From: Athripsodes cinereus
Lineage: Eukaryota > Arthropoda > Insecta > Trichoptera > Leptoceridae
DNA: 64,000 nucleotides
Direction: 5' to 3'
Assembly (NCBI GenBank): GCA_947579605.1
Contig: OX388328.1
Location: forward strand, 11,759,684 to 11,823,683
The notes under the pieces are model-generated. The model searched no databases. It saw nothing but the letters and a program-made list of their open reading frames with translations, and had not been told where the DNA came from. Positions 30,700-41,018 of the stretch are shown piece after piece (the stretch's first letter is position 1; every line of letters begins with the position of its first letter). A program made the translations under genes and the position numbers.

Positions 30700-31125
30700 A
30701 TAATGTTTTTTTAGTGTTTTTACTACTATTTTTTTTTTATTTAAAAGAGAACTGGTTACTAATGATTTGAAATATATGTATAATATCGTGCAAACATTAC
30801 CTCTGTACAGGCGTTGCCTAATGGATAGCTTGTTGAGGTAGATAATTTTGTAAACTGTTTATTTTATTGAATAAATTATAATTGATGTGAATTCAATTAA
30901 ATTAAATTGGTAGTTGTAATGCATACATTTTATAAGTACAAAGAAAACGGAATAAAATAAGTATTTGTTTCCAATAAAAATAACTGACAGTGTAAATGAC
31001 TTCTGTTATTTATTTATTTTGTTTATTTACATATCCACAGCATGAGCCTTTAACATGTTTAGAAATGCACAAAAAAATATATATAAATGTTTAAACAATT
31101 CACAACAAATGTTTAAACATGTTTA
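30700..31125. other. AT-rich interval, no gene seen
   Basis: Unique AT-rich sequence left of the 31129-32007 transposon. GTTTAAACATGTTTA-type words near 31080-31125 are low complexity. Confidence 0.4.
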
Positions 31126-31128
31126 TAT

Positions 31129-32007
31129 ATGAAGGGTCCACTGCAATAATGATTAATGTCCTTTGTCTTATGTTTTAAGATAATTGAGTTTTAAATTTAT
31201 AAACGGTGTATAAAAACTCAGACCTGAAGATAATAAAATGTTAATTATTAAAATTAAATAATGATACATCATAGTAATATTTCTTTGGAAAATAATCATT
31301 ATAAAGGTATTTTTAACTAAACAAAAATTATGTAATCTAAAGTAAGTCTTTAAAAATCAGGACTATAATTATCACTGTCCACACTACGTTAACAGTGTCA
31401 ATAATGATAGGTGTCCAAATGAGTGTTTTAATTAACTTCTGAGTCTTTAATATTTGCAGCATGAGGAAGTTCATCGTAATAACGTCTCGTTTCAGGCCTA
31501 CAGAACTTTTTCAGGAACTGCAGGTCGTTATATTTTGCTGTTGATATAGGCAACTTGTCTTAATAAGCTAAACCAGGTAATTTGAATTCGCCCTCATTAA
31601 CTGCCTTCATAGACCGAAAAGAAACTGATGAGTTGACTACTTTTTAATTCCCATGGACAATTATTAAAATTTCTGTGAAACATGAGCTGTGGGTGTTCTT
31701 TCTGGACTCTAAATTCACGCATAGGTCTAATGGGAAAAGGACAAGTTTTTTTGTTAAACGGCTTCAGAAATGCAGTCCAGTCATAAACGCACATTACATC
31801 TTGTGAACATTAGATGGCATTGAAAGGTTTCGGCCTCAGTCGAGCTCCATGCACATTCTCGGCCCATTCTTCAGGAAGTTCAATCCTAGCCTTTTGATAT
31901 AGCCGCTGGCTTGACAGCACGATGTCATTGTCAAGTGACCGAATGGCATTACTTAATTAAGATTTGAATTTTTTGGACATTCATCATTATTGCAGTGGAC
32001 CCTTCAT
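31129..32007. mobile_element. DNA transposon remnant with 33-bp inverted ends
   Basis: Left 31129-31161 and right 31975-32007 are inverted copies with one mismatch: ATGAAGGGTCCACTGCAATA then ATGATTAATGTCC. Flanks are ATAT-like, so the target duplication (TA, or 4 bp) cannot be settled. It carries a broken minus-strand reading frame (31430-31950). The superfamily is not clear to me from the ends or the protein. Confidence 0.75.
31430..31950 (-). pseudogene. Broken transposon protein, family not recognised
   Basis: Three collinear pieces on the minus strand. Piece 1 (about 31948-31805): RSLDNDIVLSSQRLYQKARI then ELPEEWAENVHGARLRPKPF, then a stop. Piece 2 (31794-31597): VYDWTAFLKPFNKKTCPFPI, RPMREFRV then HPQLMFHRNFNNCPWE. 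Piece 3, other frame (about 31600-31440): FKLPGLAY, a stop, DKLPISTAKYNDLQFLKKFC, RPETRRYYDELPHAANIKD. Even codon-like composition and Trp/Tyr/Phe-rich blocks suggest a once-real protein C-terminus. It lies wholly between the inverted ends, so it is likely the transposon's own protein; the N-terminus is deleted. Confidence 0.55.
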
Positions 32008-32235
32008 ATGGAAGCAACCACAGGTTGTTTTAGTTTTATTTTATAAATTTAATTATATAGTGAACTGGTTTTGATAAAAGTAGGTCACTTTATAATTAAA
32101 TATAAAGTAAAACTCAAACAGTTTGTGTTTATTACATAAATTGATAAGGAGTTTTATAAAATAGGGTATACGTCTACTAAATCAATAGTTAAGACATGCA
32201 GATGTATTTTTCATAAATGATAAACACCCCATGGT

Positions 32236-32357
32236 ATTAATATTAAAATTATTAAGTTAAACACTGTTACTTTCATTGTATAAATTTTATTTTGGCAAAA
32301 TAAAATGTATACAGTGAAAGTTACAGTGTTTTAACTAAATCATTTTAATATTAATAA
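32236..32357. repeat. Inverted repeat, arms about 58 bp
   Basis: TTAAACACTGTTACTTTCAT and TATAAATTTTATTTT are mirrored by AAAATAAAATGTATACAGTG and AAAGTTACAGTGTTTTAAC around a GGC centre (about 32296). It could fold into a long hairpin. No hammerhead-like box is visible. Confidence 0.75.
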
Positions 32358-32689
32358 AAATGAACTTTCATAAGTTCACCACCGAAAAAATAGAATACCC
32401 CATGGTAGTTATACAGAGCTTTTACTGCTATGAGTATATGAAACTTTTACTCCATTCTTTGACATTCTCAATAATATTTTCTATTACAGCGTTCTGAATA
32501 CTTCAGGCTTTTCCGTTTTGTCTGTTACAGAATTCACTTTAATTACAAACTTTAAAGGGGTGGTAAATAGATTAAAAAATAAAATAAAATAAAAAAACAT
32601 CGAAAAATTGTACCTTGATAGATAGAGAACAAAGGTTAATAATTCAATCTGTTTTATTTAAAATATTACCTTTTTTGGATTTGGGCACA

Positions 32690-32865
32690 ACAAGCAGATG
32701 ACAAAACCAATTAAACATATCAATTAGAGAATCTTATTTAAATATCGTAGCACTGTGTAAAAAATAATCAGAAGAAGTGAGAAACGCGTCCCGATACCTA
32801 CGAATTGGCTCTAGGCTGGTTTAAGTGATTACTTTCGATGTCCATGGATAACGTTTTCCATCAAA
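32690..32865 (+). repeat. Half copy of the GGGCACAA repeat family
   Basis: TTGGGCACAACAAGCAGATG, ACAAAACCAATTAAACATAT, then CGAATTGGCTCTAGGCTGG and TGATTACTTTCGATGTCCAT follow the same order as 43725-43910. Confidence 0.6.
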
Positions 32866-32897
32866 AAACTTAAATTGAGCCAAATCAGTATTTTAAA

Positions 32898-33218
32898 AAT
32901 ACTCTCACTTCGTGTCCCAAATGGGGTTGGGCAGAGAAAATAGAACTCCATATAGATCAATCCTTACATACTTTTTTCTCTTTTTTCTAAAATCATGCAA
33001 TTACCTACTCATGCACGCATGTCGATTATTCGAACTCAACACATGGCCGTCCTTGAAAGTTTGATCCAAGTGATCAAGCCACGCAGTTATCGAAAGCTCG
33101 TGTGCTTACTCAACCCCTTCTTTCAGACAAGTATATCCTCTTTGTCATCCTCTCCCCGTCCACTCGTCCCACACGTCCAAACCATCATTATTTATTTATA
33201 CGAATTCCAAACATCGTA
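32898..33218 (-). pseudogene. RTE-a LINE 3' remnant, minus strand
   Basis: The plus-strand text TGTCCCAAATGGGGTTGGGC is the reversed 3' end. Further in, the minus strand gives pieces of the RACM, LITWIKLSRTAM-like and LSERRG blocks, and NDGLDVWDEWTGR-like wording for the LRWFGHVERM zone. Many frame shifts. Confidence 0.6.
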
Positions 33219-33284
33219 ATTTATTAACTGTGGCATATTTTCTCTCCTGCCTCGGCTAGTTCATCGCAGATGCCTTCAGAGTTC

Positions 33285-33500
33285 GTGGGTTGGTTGGTTG
33301 GGTTGGGCAGCCTCCATTGACGGCTGGCCATAATATTAGACCATCTGACATTTCAGCCCGGGTGCCAGGTGCTCACGGCCCCCTACTGCGCGGTTGCCCC
33401 TGAGACAGATGTCGATATGGACGAGCAGACAGCCATTCCAGCTCAATTGGCGACTCGGGGACTAGAACCGCCTCTGTTGGCAATTATCACGTAAAATCAT
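33285..33500. other. GC-rich patch of unknown origin
   Basis: TTTCAGCCCGGGTGCCAGGT, GCTCACGGCCCCCTACTGCG and ACTAGAACCGCCTCTGTTGG stand out in an AT-rich window. There is no long frame, no inverted ends and no match to other repeats here. It could be a repeat type present once, a horizontally acquired piece or a relic exon. Confidence 0.4.
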
Positions 33501-34440
33501 TAGACATCGACAGAACACTTTTCATCTGTATTGATTTTAAGTTTTAATAGTATGATTTATCAGAAAAATGGCTTTAAGAGACTTACCACAATGACTGCGG
33601 TTATTTACGTGTCTAATGTCGCGCCGGGTCTACAATCGCATAATTTTCACTGCCTTTTATTACTCAGCACTGTCTTCATCCTCTCTGAGGATATATTGGA
33701 CCAAATGTCTTTTTCTTAGACAATGGTTGATCAATATCGGTCGCCACGAGGTGACGCCAAATAAAATTAACGAACTGAAGACATATGTCTTCCAACTGTC
33801 CAGGAGTTCTCTAATCAAGTGAACCATTCACATGTTTTCTGCGGGTCGAATACTTTATTTGTTCAATCTTGTAACAAAAACTCGCTTAACTTCCGACGAC
33901 TCATCGCGGTGTTACCATAAAGCGAAATGTGGCTAACAAGAATAAAACAAACCACAAATAGTAATATCACGCTACATTACCTACTCCCACTTGAGTTTAA
34001 AGCATCGAGATGAAAATAAAATAATTTACATCCCTTATCCTGTTTCTTCTACGTGCAAATCTATTTAAGGGAACGATGTCATACCTATATATAGTAATAA
34101 TACTTAATTCAATTTCTGTCTTTTGAAATTAAATTTAAGCGGGAAAATGGCACATCCTTTCACAGATAATAGATACTTTACTGTTCTTCTGATGGAGGCC
34201 TCCATCCTCCATCCTGCTAACTACCTACAGACATCCAGGATGCAACATAGGATGTTACAAAGTAAGCTATGTGCCTCCTCCAAGCGAAGGAGAAGAGACG
34301 GATATGAAAACTTTTAAGGCAGAAAGTATCAGACAGGAAACAACAGGGTTGGCAGAAATCATACGTATTTATTCAATTTATTTTGTGAATTGAATAAAAA
34401 ACCCTATTTAGTTAACTTACAAATAACTTCATTATCTACT
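33500..34440. other. Interval without supported gene
   Basis: Includes GGTCGCCACGAGGTGACGCC (33739-33758), a small dyad. Frames at 33531-33822 and 34123-34317 have no motif I recognise. Confidence 0.35.
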
Positions 34441-34452
34441 ACTACTATTATA

Positions 34453-34560
34453 CCATCACGGCATATCCCACAAGTGGGGTAGCCAGCAGACCAGCTGCAT
34501 ATAATAAACATGCAACCTGTCCTCTCTGTGGCAATGTACAATCAAGACATTCAGGATGGA
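34453..34560 (-). mobile_element. SINE-A 3' half
   Basis: ACCATCACGGCATATCCCAC, AAGTGGGGTAGCCAGCAGAC and ATTCAGGATGGATGG; preceded by (TAC/TAT) tail 34437-34452. Truncated where the PLE piece begins. Confidence 0.7.
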
Positions 34561-34587
34561 TGGGTTATTATCTACGCTTAATGATAT

Positions 34588-34780
34588 CCGAAGACTCTCG
34601 ACTCCATCTTCAAGCGGCTAGAAGATAAGCTTTCTTCTAATCGCTTGAAGATGAAGTCGATAGTCTCCGAATACTAGTATGCGTAATTAATTAAGTCACG
34701 TGGAAGGTAAATAAATTGTTTTTATTTCAAATCAAATTTTTGAAATGGACTTCCAACAAGTAGGTACCTTCGGTCATTAA
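34588..34780. mobile_element. PLE pLTR inverted repeat with start ATG
   Basis: The left arm (34588-34618) AAGACTCTCGACTCCATCTT is mirrored by the right arm (34641-34670), CGCTTGAAGATGAAGTCGAT. The right arm reads TTGAAGA box, stem, GAAT, then the 10-bp palindrome ATACTAGTAT. Downstream are AATTGTTTTTATTTC and an ATG at 34745 opening MDFQQV before a 4-nt-type insertion breaks the frame (plus strand). Confidence 0.6.
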
Positions 34781-34824
34781 CTTCAAAATTATATTTACTT
34801 ATTAATTTTTTAATGTATATTTAT

Positions 34825-35500
34825 TTATCATGTCGAAACCCAGAAAGAAACTAATCAAACTGATCTCCAGTACTGTGCAAAACGCACAGCAGGTGGAGAT
34901 GCGTCAAAAATATTCTCCATGGTGCATGTGACAGGGCACAATGGACACTGCACAACAAGTGTGGCATGATCAAAATACATACAATATTATAAATAAATGC
35001 ATTGGAATTAGATATGATTTATATTCGGAGGGCGAGTTGAACGTAAAGATGCGATTTTTTCAAACTAATCCAAACACACAATATAACACCCCTACATCTA
35101 ACACGAGAGAAAGCTTTCCAAAAGGGAGTCGGGAAAGTTCAGTTCAACCATTTAAGTACTTTTTTCTCTCATAATTTTTAAAATGAAACACGGTGTATAG
35201 TTATTCCACTAAAATATTCTCCATGGTGCATGTGACAGGGCACAATGGACACTGCACAACAAGTGTGGCATGATCAAAATACATACAATATTATAAATAA
35301 ATGCATTGGAATTAGATATGATTTATATTCGGAGGGCGAGTTGAACGTAAAGATGCGATTTTTTCAAACTAATCCAAACTCACAATATAACACCTCCACA
35401 TCTAAAACGAGAGAAAGCTTTCCAAAAGGGAGTCGGGAAAGTTCAGTTCAACCATTTAAGTACTATTTTCTCTCATAATTTTTAAAATGAAACACGGTGT
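34825..35500. repeat. 304-bp tandem duplication next to a LINE tail
   Basis: The segment from 34912 to about 35200 is repeated at 35216 to about 35500 with offset 304 and only a few substitutions (ACACACAATA/ACTCACAATA, CCCCTACAT/CCTCCACAT). Each unit starts inside a minus-strand LINE zinc-knuckle fragment (34825-34975; TTCTCCATGGTGCATGTGAC). Each carries an identical-looking 77-codon frame (34941-35174, 35245-35478; YSEGELNVKMRFFQTNPN) that I take as a non-coding by-product, since its start lies in the LINE fragment. Confidence 0.85.
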
Positions 35501-35509
35501 ATTCCACTA

Positions 35510-35785
35510 TTGACTTTATTTATTTTTGCGAGCCAGCAAGAACCGTCGGTCGATAAATTAAACTTTTTGTGTCATTTTTGAATGCCCTCCTGCAAAAAGC
35601 AGGTATTTGTAAAACTTCACATAAAAGACAATAAATAACATCTACAATAATTCAGCGCTGAGATATGTCACTCACCCTGATTGCCTTATTATTTATTGGA
35701 ACGAAAAGAACAATTTGCATGTTTATTACTTGTAGTTATTCCTAGTGATTACCCTGCTAAAAGAATATGCCGTGATGGTAGGGTA
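35510..35785 (+). mobile_element. PLE scrap followed by SINE-A copy
   Basis: GAGCCAGCAAGAACCGTCGG then TCGATAAATT (35529-35558) carries the PLE words. SINE-A follows: GCAAAAAGCAGGTATTTGTA, TTCAGCGCTGAGATATGTC, GGAACGAAAAGAACAATTTG, ATATGCCGTGATGGTAGGG. It is diverged. Confidence 0.5.
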
Positions 35786-35789
35786 TGTC

Positions 35790-36115
35790 TTCTTCTTTTC
35801 TGATTTTATTGTTTTGTTTCGCCACTTGGTTCTGTCGAGTGCATCCTCATGGGAAAGATCGCAGTTCTGCATGTCTTGTCTCACTACTTCATGCCATCTG
35901 CACTTTGGCCTTCCTCTTAGCCTCTTGCCGTATTTTATATGATATTTTATAGTTTATAGAATACCAATGTGCACTAACTAAAATTGGAAAGTTCCTGTTT
36001 TAGATAGTGCACACTAAAAATGAAATAGAATAGTGGGTATTGCCTTCATGCTCAAGTGGTCTCCTGGCTACATGGCCATACCATCGCAATCTGCTCTCTT
36101 GTATGCTGTGATGGA
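35790..36115 (-). pseudogene. RTE-like LINE C-terminal fragment, separate subfamily
   Basis: The minus strand reads RLRWYGHVARRPLEHEGN (36110-36050), then after unrelated or decayed sequence GKRLRGRPKCRWHEVVRQDM and QNCDLSHEDALDRTKWRN (35930-35800). LRWYGHV, GRPK.RW and EDA.DR..WR are the RTE C-terminal blocks in proper order. Confidence 0.7.
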
Positions 36116-36401
36116 TTGTATGTTTATAAATTGAAAGCAATATAATTTCCTTGAGTTTTAATTAAGACCACAATATATTTGTTTTTCCATTTTGTGACAT
36201 CCTTGATTTTTGTACAAGTCCATCTCCTAGTTTAAGAAGCACAGCACACTAATAGGCTTCAGACGTATAGCAACGCATGTCACTTTACGGAAATTTAATA
36301 CGAGAAAGTAAGTACCGAACTACAACATAATTGTGTATGCCGGAGCGAAACTACACTATGTCAAATTTTGGCCAAAAGACTTATTAACGGTAATCCTGTG
36401 G

Positions 36402-36745
36402 TCCGTGGAGTACCCGGTAAGTACGAATAGATCTTCTGCCTTCCAAGTGTCCCGTAAAAGGCAGGTGTACGAAAAAATAAGGACAATTTTCATCTTAAAT
36501 TCCGCGATGAAGTTAACCAGCATATCCCACAGGTGGGGTAGCCAGTAGACCAGCCGCATACAATAAACATGCAAGCTGTTTTCTCCGTGCTAACTAAAAT
36601 AATGACACTCAAAATTGATGGGTTTACCCCATCGCTGAATTTAAGATTGAAAATGTCTTTATTTTTTGAACACCTGCCTTTTACAGGACACTCGAAAACT
36701 TATAGAAAAGAGTAGAAAATCAATTCTTTACCGGATGCTCCACGG
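36402..36745. mobile_element. Tail-to-tail pair of SINE-A copies
   Basis: Plus copy 36402-36518 (GTGGAGTACCCGGTAAGTAC ... TTCCGCGATGAAGTTAAC) is cut and joined to a minus copy 36519-36745 (CATATCCCACAGGTGGGGTA ... CCGGATGCTCCACGG). A second SINE-A probably inserted into, or recombined with, the first. Confidence 0.75.
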
Positions 36746-36999
36746 AATGTAAAACTGTATGTTTCTTGTTTCGTATCAGGTCTCCCCGACGTTGACGATC
36801 ATTTGCGAGAATGCGTTCCTATCCCGGGCAATATGAAACGGTAAACAAAAAAACAATATACCTACCTACCATTTTTTATGACATCAAATGCTTATTAAGA
36901 AAACAATGACATAATATATTGCATTTTCGCTCCGGCATATTATTCATATACATAGACTGCATTACATTACAACACACAATATCGGCTGTACAGTTCCAT

Positions 37000-37580
37000 A
37001 CCTCAACAAGTAGAAATATCTTATAATCGAGAAATCGTTATTTTGTTTTGTAATTTTGTTATATTTACATTATTATGCTTTAAAAACACAACAGCAAGTG
37101 AAATATACTATATAATAATAATCACACTGTTATTAAAGACATACGTTGTCTTTGTTCCGTTCAATAGTTAATAAACAATTCCAAATATTTATTTGAGGAA
37201 TATAAAATATGTACACTTTTTTTTCATAAATAAATATCTATATAGGTATAAATAAAAATGATTTGACCATGTATGTTCCCTCATAACTTGAGAACGGTTG
37301 AAACGAATTGGCTAATTATGTTTTGTTGTGTTTGTAATTATCAGGAGACGGTTTGCATGGAAGAAAGTTTTTGGTAAATCCAACGGAATAGTCGAAAATT
37401 TGGATTGTATCTTTGTATGAAAGTGACATTTGTATGACAGTTCCGCTGTCACGTGTTGCCATAACGAAAATTTTTATGAAATTCACCTTGTGGAATTGAA
37501 AAAAGGTGCCATATTTTAAGGTGCCAATTTTGTCAAAAATTTCGATTATTCTCTACTTGTTGAGTTATGGAACAAGAAAG
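37000..37580. mobile_element. DNA-T, most complete copy
   Basis: Ends: GTTCCATACCTCAACAAGTA at left and TACTTGTTGAGTTATGGAAC at right, inverted repeats of about 22 bp. The body shares CAAGTGAAATATACTATATA and TTGTCTTTGTTCCGTTCAAT with 10001-10590. This copy also has a middle block (37250-37545) not seen in the others (GACAGTTCCGCTGTCACGTG). No transposase, no clear target duplication. Confidence 0.7.
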
Positions 37581-37773
37581 CAGATAGAACATGATATGAT
37601 TTACAGCGATAGATATTTAGACGAACTAACTTTTAATTAAAATTGACTAGCATTAATTATCTCAAGAATATAGTTATACCTTATATACCTACTTTAATAT
37701 TATAGTCTACTCGGCCCGCCTAAAAACTTTCTTTTTCCGGCCCGCAAACCAAATAGGTACTTTAAAAATAAAA

Positions 37774-38034
37774 TACTACTATACTACTATACTATACCAT
37801 CACGGCATATCCCACAAGTGGGGTAGCCAGCAGATCAGCTGCACGTAAGATTCATGCAAACTGTCCTCTTCGTGCCAATATAAAATCAAGACATTCAGGA
37901 TGGGTGGCAAGCCTCATCGCTGAATTTAAGATGTAAAATGTCTTATTTTTTTCGAACACCTGCCTTTTACAGGACACTCGAAAACTTACGTAGAAGAGTG
38001 GGAGACCAATTCTTTACCGGGTGCTCCACGGGAT
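37774..38034 (-). mobile_element. Full-length SINE-A copy
   Basis: Tail ATACTACTATACTACTATAC (reverse of the TAGTAG tail), then ACCATCACGGCATATCCCAC through GAACACCTGCCTTTTACAGG to TTACCGGGTGCTCCACGG. It is about 240 bp with few differences from 24427-24660 and is a good consensus reference. In the 5' third the sense strand has GGTGTTCGAAAA, a possible degenerate pol III B box. Confidence 0.85.
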
Positions 38035-38289
38035 AAAAACGGGATTAAAAATAAAAATAAAATAGTATTTACAGTAAATTTTCATGTGATACAAATTGCG
38101 GGTTTATTGCCTGCGGGCAATTCCTAACAACCAACATGTTTACAATTAAAAACAATATTTTATTAAAATTTACAATTACCTACATAAATACAATATTTTA
38201 TTAAAACACAATTAAAAACAATATTTTATTAAAACTTACAATTAAAAACAATATTTTAGTAATGCACACACTAGTTTGTGTTGTGTATC

Positions 38290-38420
38290 TGGGTTTTTGT
38301 TATAAATTAAATAAGTACAACCTTATACACCTTTCGCAGTTAACCAGAAGCTTGTGTCTTGAGAGGAAGTTTGTTAGCACCTGGGATCTAACCGCGCACC
38401 TTTAGTGCATGAGACCAAGA
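38290..38420 (-). mobile_element. tSINE-1 copy
   Basis: TTGTTATAAATTAAATAAGT, CAACCTTATACACCTTTCGC and TTTGTTAGCACCTGGGATCT parallel the copy at 4690-4850. The B box has mutated (GGTTAGATCC). Confidence 0.6.
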
Positions 38421-38439
38421 CTCGACGAACTTCCGATTG

Positions 38440-38815
38440 ATTGTTTGTCAACTTTATTGTTATCCAAATAATATATCTAGTTTACAACTAAATTTTTTAC
38501 CAAAAGGCGGCTTTATCGCATTTGCGATGTCTTCCAGGCAACCTGGAATAGCAAGTGGATTAAAACACTGAGTGTAATAAACAAGCAATGGTATCCTCTC
38601 TACGCCATTAATAAGATACTTGAGATAAGAATAAATATCTGAATTTTATACAGGGCAAAAAATATGGACATTAAATTAGATGGAAGACATCGCATGTTAG
38701 CGATAAACTCGCCCTCTGTGCATCGAATTGTATACTTAACAATTTTTATGATACTGTTTTATTTTGTAATATTGTACAGTGGAGAATAAAATAAATAAAT
38801 AAATAAATTTGTGAC
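38440..38815. mobile_element. Two J3 LINE 3' ends facing each other
   Basis: Minus: GGCTTTATCGCATTTGCGAT then GTCTTCCAGGCAACC (38510-38548). Plus: GGAAGACATCGCATGTTAGC, GATAAACTCGCCCTCTGTGC, then ATTGTACAGTGGAGAATAA and (AATA)n to 38810. Another short reversed piece is at 38086-38140 (GCGGGTTTATTGCCTGCGGG). Confidence 0.6.
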
Positions 38816-39214
38816 ATATTTTCACTTTTAAATTAATTTAAAAATATTTTAAAGATATTTTATAACATAATTGAAAAAAAAAAAACGTATTAAAAAAAGG
38901 TTGTAATTATCATGTTTACGGAGAATTAACACTCTTTGAATAAATAAATAAATAAACTTTAAAAAGAGAGAGATTATTTGTAAACATAATAATAATATAC
39001 ACCTATAATGAATACAAAAACAACGCGTTTAATGCCGTCAAGGGGATGAAAGGGGTTAACGTGAAAAAAATGGGGTAAAAAAACTGAAATAAAAAACGTA
39101 AATTGCAACATAAAACGGTGGTTGAATTTAGGGATTGCAAATAATAAATGATACAAAAAAAATAGCCATAATTTTTTTTTTCTTAATGCATATATTATTG
39201 TTAAATATATTTTT

Positions 39215-39372
39215 ACTACTACTACTACTATACCATCACGGCATATCCCACAAGTGGGGTAGCCAGCTGACCAGACGTATGTAATAAACATCCAAACCGT
39301 CCTCTCCGTGTTACCAAAAAATAAAATATTCAAAATGTGTGGCAAATTTCTTCGCGGAATAAAACATGCAAT
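39215..39372 (-). mobile_element. SINE-A 3' half, head toward the next copy
   Basis: The (TAC)n tail at 39213-39230 is followed by ACCATCACGGCATATCCCAC and TAATAAACATCCAAACCGTC, then TTCTTCGCGGAAT near 39355, then decays. It faces the plus-strand copy starting at 39383. Confidence 0.65.
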
Positions 39373-39382
39373 TTTTTTTTTT

Positions 39383-40330
39383 AAATTTCGAGTGTCTTGT
39401 AAAAGGCGGGTGTTCGAAGAACATTAAGGGGCCCCTTTAGCAAAAACGTTAAAACATTAAATTTTTAACAAGTTTGGTACACAAACTCTCAAAACTTGTT
39501 GACCCTACGAACATTTTGATTTGTTAAAATATGAAAACAAATGTTAATTACCAATATCAAACTTAAACTTTAAAAATAAACTCGATTTTAGCTTCGTAGT
39601 ATTCGATTATAAAAAAGCATATTTCTAAAAATCGAATTCGGGGGTGTGTTTGGTACATAAATGCACGAGAACCCTACAAATTTTCATATATTTATTTTAA
39701 TATTGAGAATATTTAGATAGTTATTACAATTATAGAACAAAAAAAAACTTTTTTTTTTTATTTTTTTCATGGATATTGACCGACTTAAAAAATATTTTTT
39801 TTGATAAAATTTCTCATATTGTGAAATCAAAAATCACCACATGAACTCAATTTTTTGTATATTATAAGCATATAAATAGGTACTTTAAAATCTATAGTAT
39901 TTATATGCTTGATTGGATGAATAAAAAATATATATATTTTACAAATAATTTGTATTTTGATATAACAAAGAGCACCTAAATAAATCTCGTCAGTCTGCGA
40001 TTTATTTATTTTTTAGTAAAAAACTAATATTGGTAATAAATATTTGATTTTTTGTTTTATCAAATCAATATGCTCGCAAGGATCAACAAGTTTTGGCAAT
40101 TTTTCTATCAATTTTGTTGAAAATAGAATATTTTACCGTTTTTGCTAAACGGGGCCCTTAATAAAAACAAGTATTACATTTTACATCCTAAATTCAGTGA
40201 TGAGGTTGGCCACCTATCCTGAATGTCTAAACTTTTTGTTGGCACGAAGAGGACAGCTTGCATATTTATAACGTGCAGCTGCTCTGCTGACCACCGCTTT
40301 TGTGAGATATTCCATGATGGTACAGAAGTA
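39383..40330 (+). mobile_element. SINE-A copy split by a TTAA element
   Basis: 39383-39427 (TTTCGAGTGTCTTGTAAAAG, GCGGGTGTTCGAAGAACATT) continues at 40158-40330 (ACATCCTAAATTCAGTGATG, GGCACGAAGAGGACAGCTTG, ATATTCCATGATGGTACAGA). The 730 bp between them is a separate transposon. Confidence 0.75.
39428..40157. mobile_element. TTAA-flanked (piggyBac-like?) non-autonomous element
   Basis: TTAA at 39424-39427 and 40158-40161. Left end GGGGCCCCTTTAGCAAAAAC, right end reversed GGGCCCCGTTTAGCAAAAAC. TTAA duplication is the hallmark of piggyBac (and some Kolobok) elements. The GGGCCCC start is not the usual CCC of piggyBac ends, so the superfamily is tentative. The interior is AT-rich with no frame. 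Confidence 0.7.
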
Positions 40331-40609
40331 GTAATGTTAATAATAAACAAGAAAAATTGTTTAAAAATAAATGCGCCGTTTTGTGGAAAAAAGTACATAA
40401 AGTTAACAATGAATGTGACAAACATACGGATCGTTTTCAGTGTGCCATAAGAAATAAGGCATTGTAAATTATTTCTATTACAATATTAACCTTGTAAAAT
40501 AATGTTATTAATATTGTCTCACACTGCATGTTTCACACAAAATTTGATTCTCTTTTTGCTGTTTGGTCATTTGGTTTTCTTAAATTTAATGATATTTATA
40601 TTCTTCTTC

Positions 40610-40800
40610 TTATATAATATATAGATAGATAGATCATCGATCTGTTGTTTCGGAAGTGATTTCCTCTTGTGACCCTGAGGACCAGCTATCTTTCCATCTT
40701 TTTGGTGGTCTTCCTCGTGAACGTGAGCCAGCCGGTGTCTTCTTTGCAGCAATGTGGGCAATCCTGTTTTCAGCCATCCTGTCCACATGGTCTCTCCAGA
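40610..40800 (-). pseudogene. RTE-like LINE C-terminal fragment
   Basis: Minus-strand frame: VWRDHVDRMAENRIAHIAAK, KTPAGSRSRGRPPKRWKD. DH..RM..NR and GS.SRGRP.KRW are RTE C-terminal blocks; same subfamily as the second fragment at 19225-19425. It closes in an AGAAGAAG tail. Confidence 0.7.
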
Positions 40801-41018
40801 CATTATTTTCATATATTACGAGTACCTACTTTGTTAAAATTGTCACTGTTGTATTTGTAATTGTTATGTATAATGTATTTTGTCATGTAATAGGCTTATG
40901 CCGTGAATTTTTAAAATTCCGTGGGTAAAAAAAATAGATTCCTACCTACATATTTATGTAATTCATTTGCAGAATATTGTCGCAATCCTATAGATGTGCA
41001 GAAACTAGAAAGATAAGA

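Noticed and set aside
34941..35478. Two matching 77-codon frames as a duplicated gene
   Set aside because: They start inside a LINE fragment, have no recognisable domain, and their similarity is explained by the recent tandem duplication.
38974..39345. A 123-codon minus-strand frame
   Set aside because: It reads through a SINE-A copy and an AT-rich stretch; the wording YVWSAGYPTCGICRDGIVVV is a translation of the SINE-A 3' end, seen also at 52714-52977.
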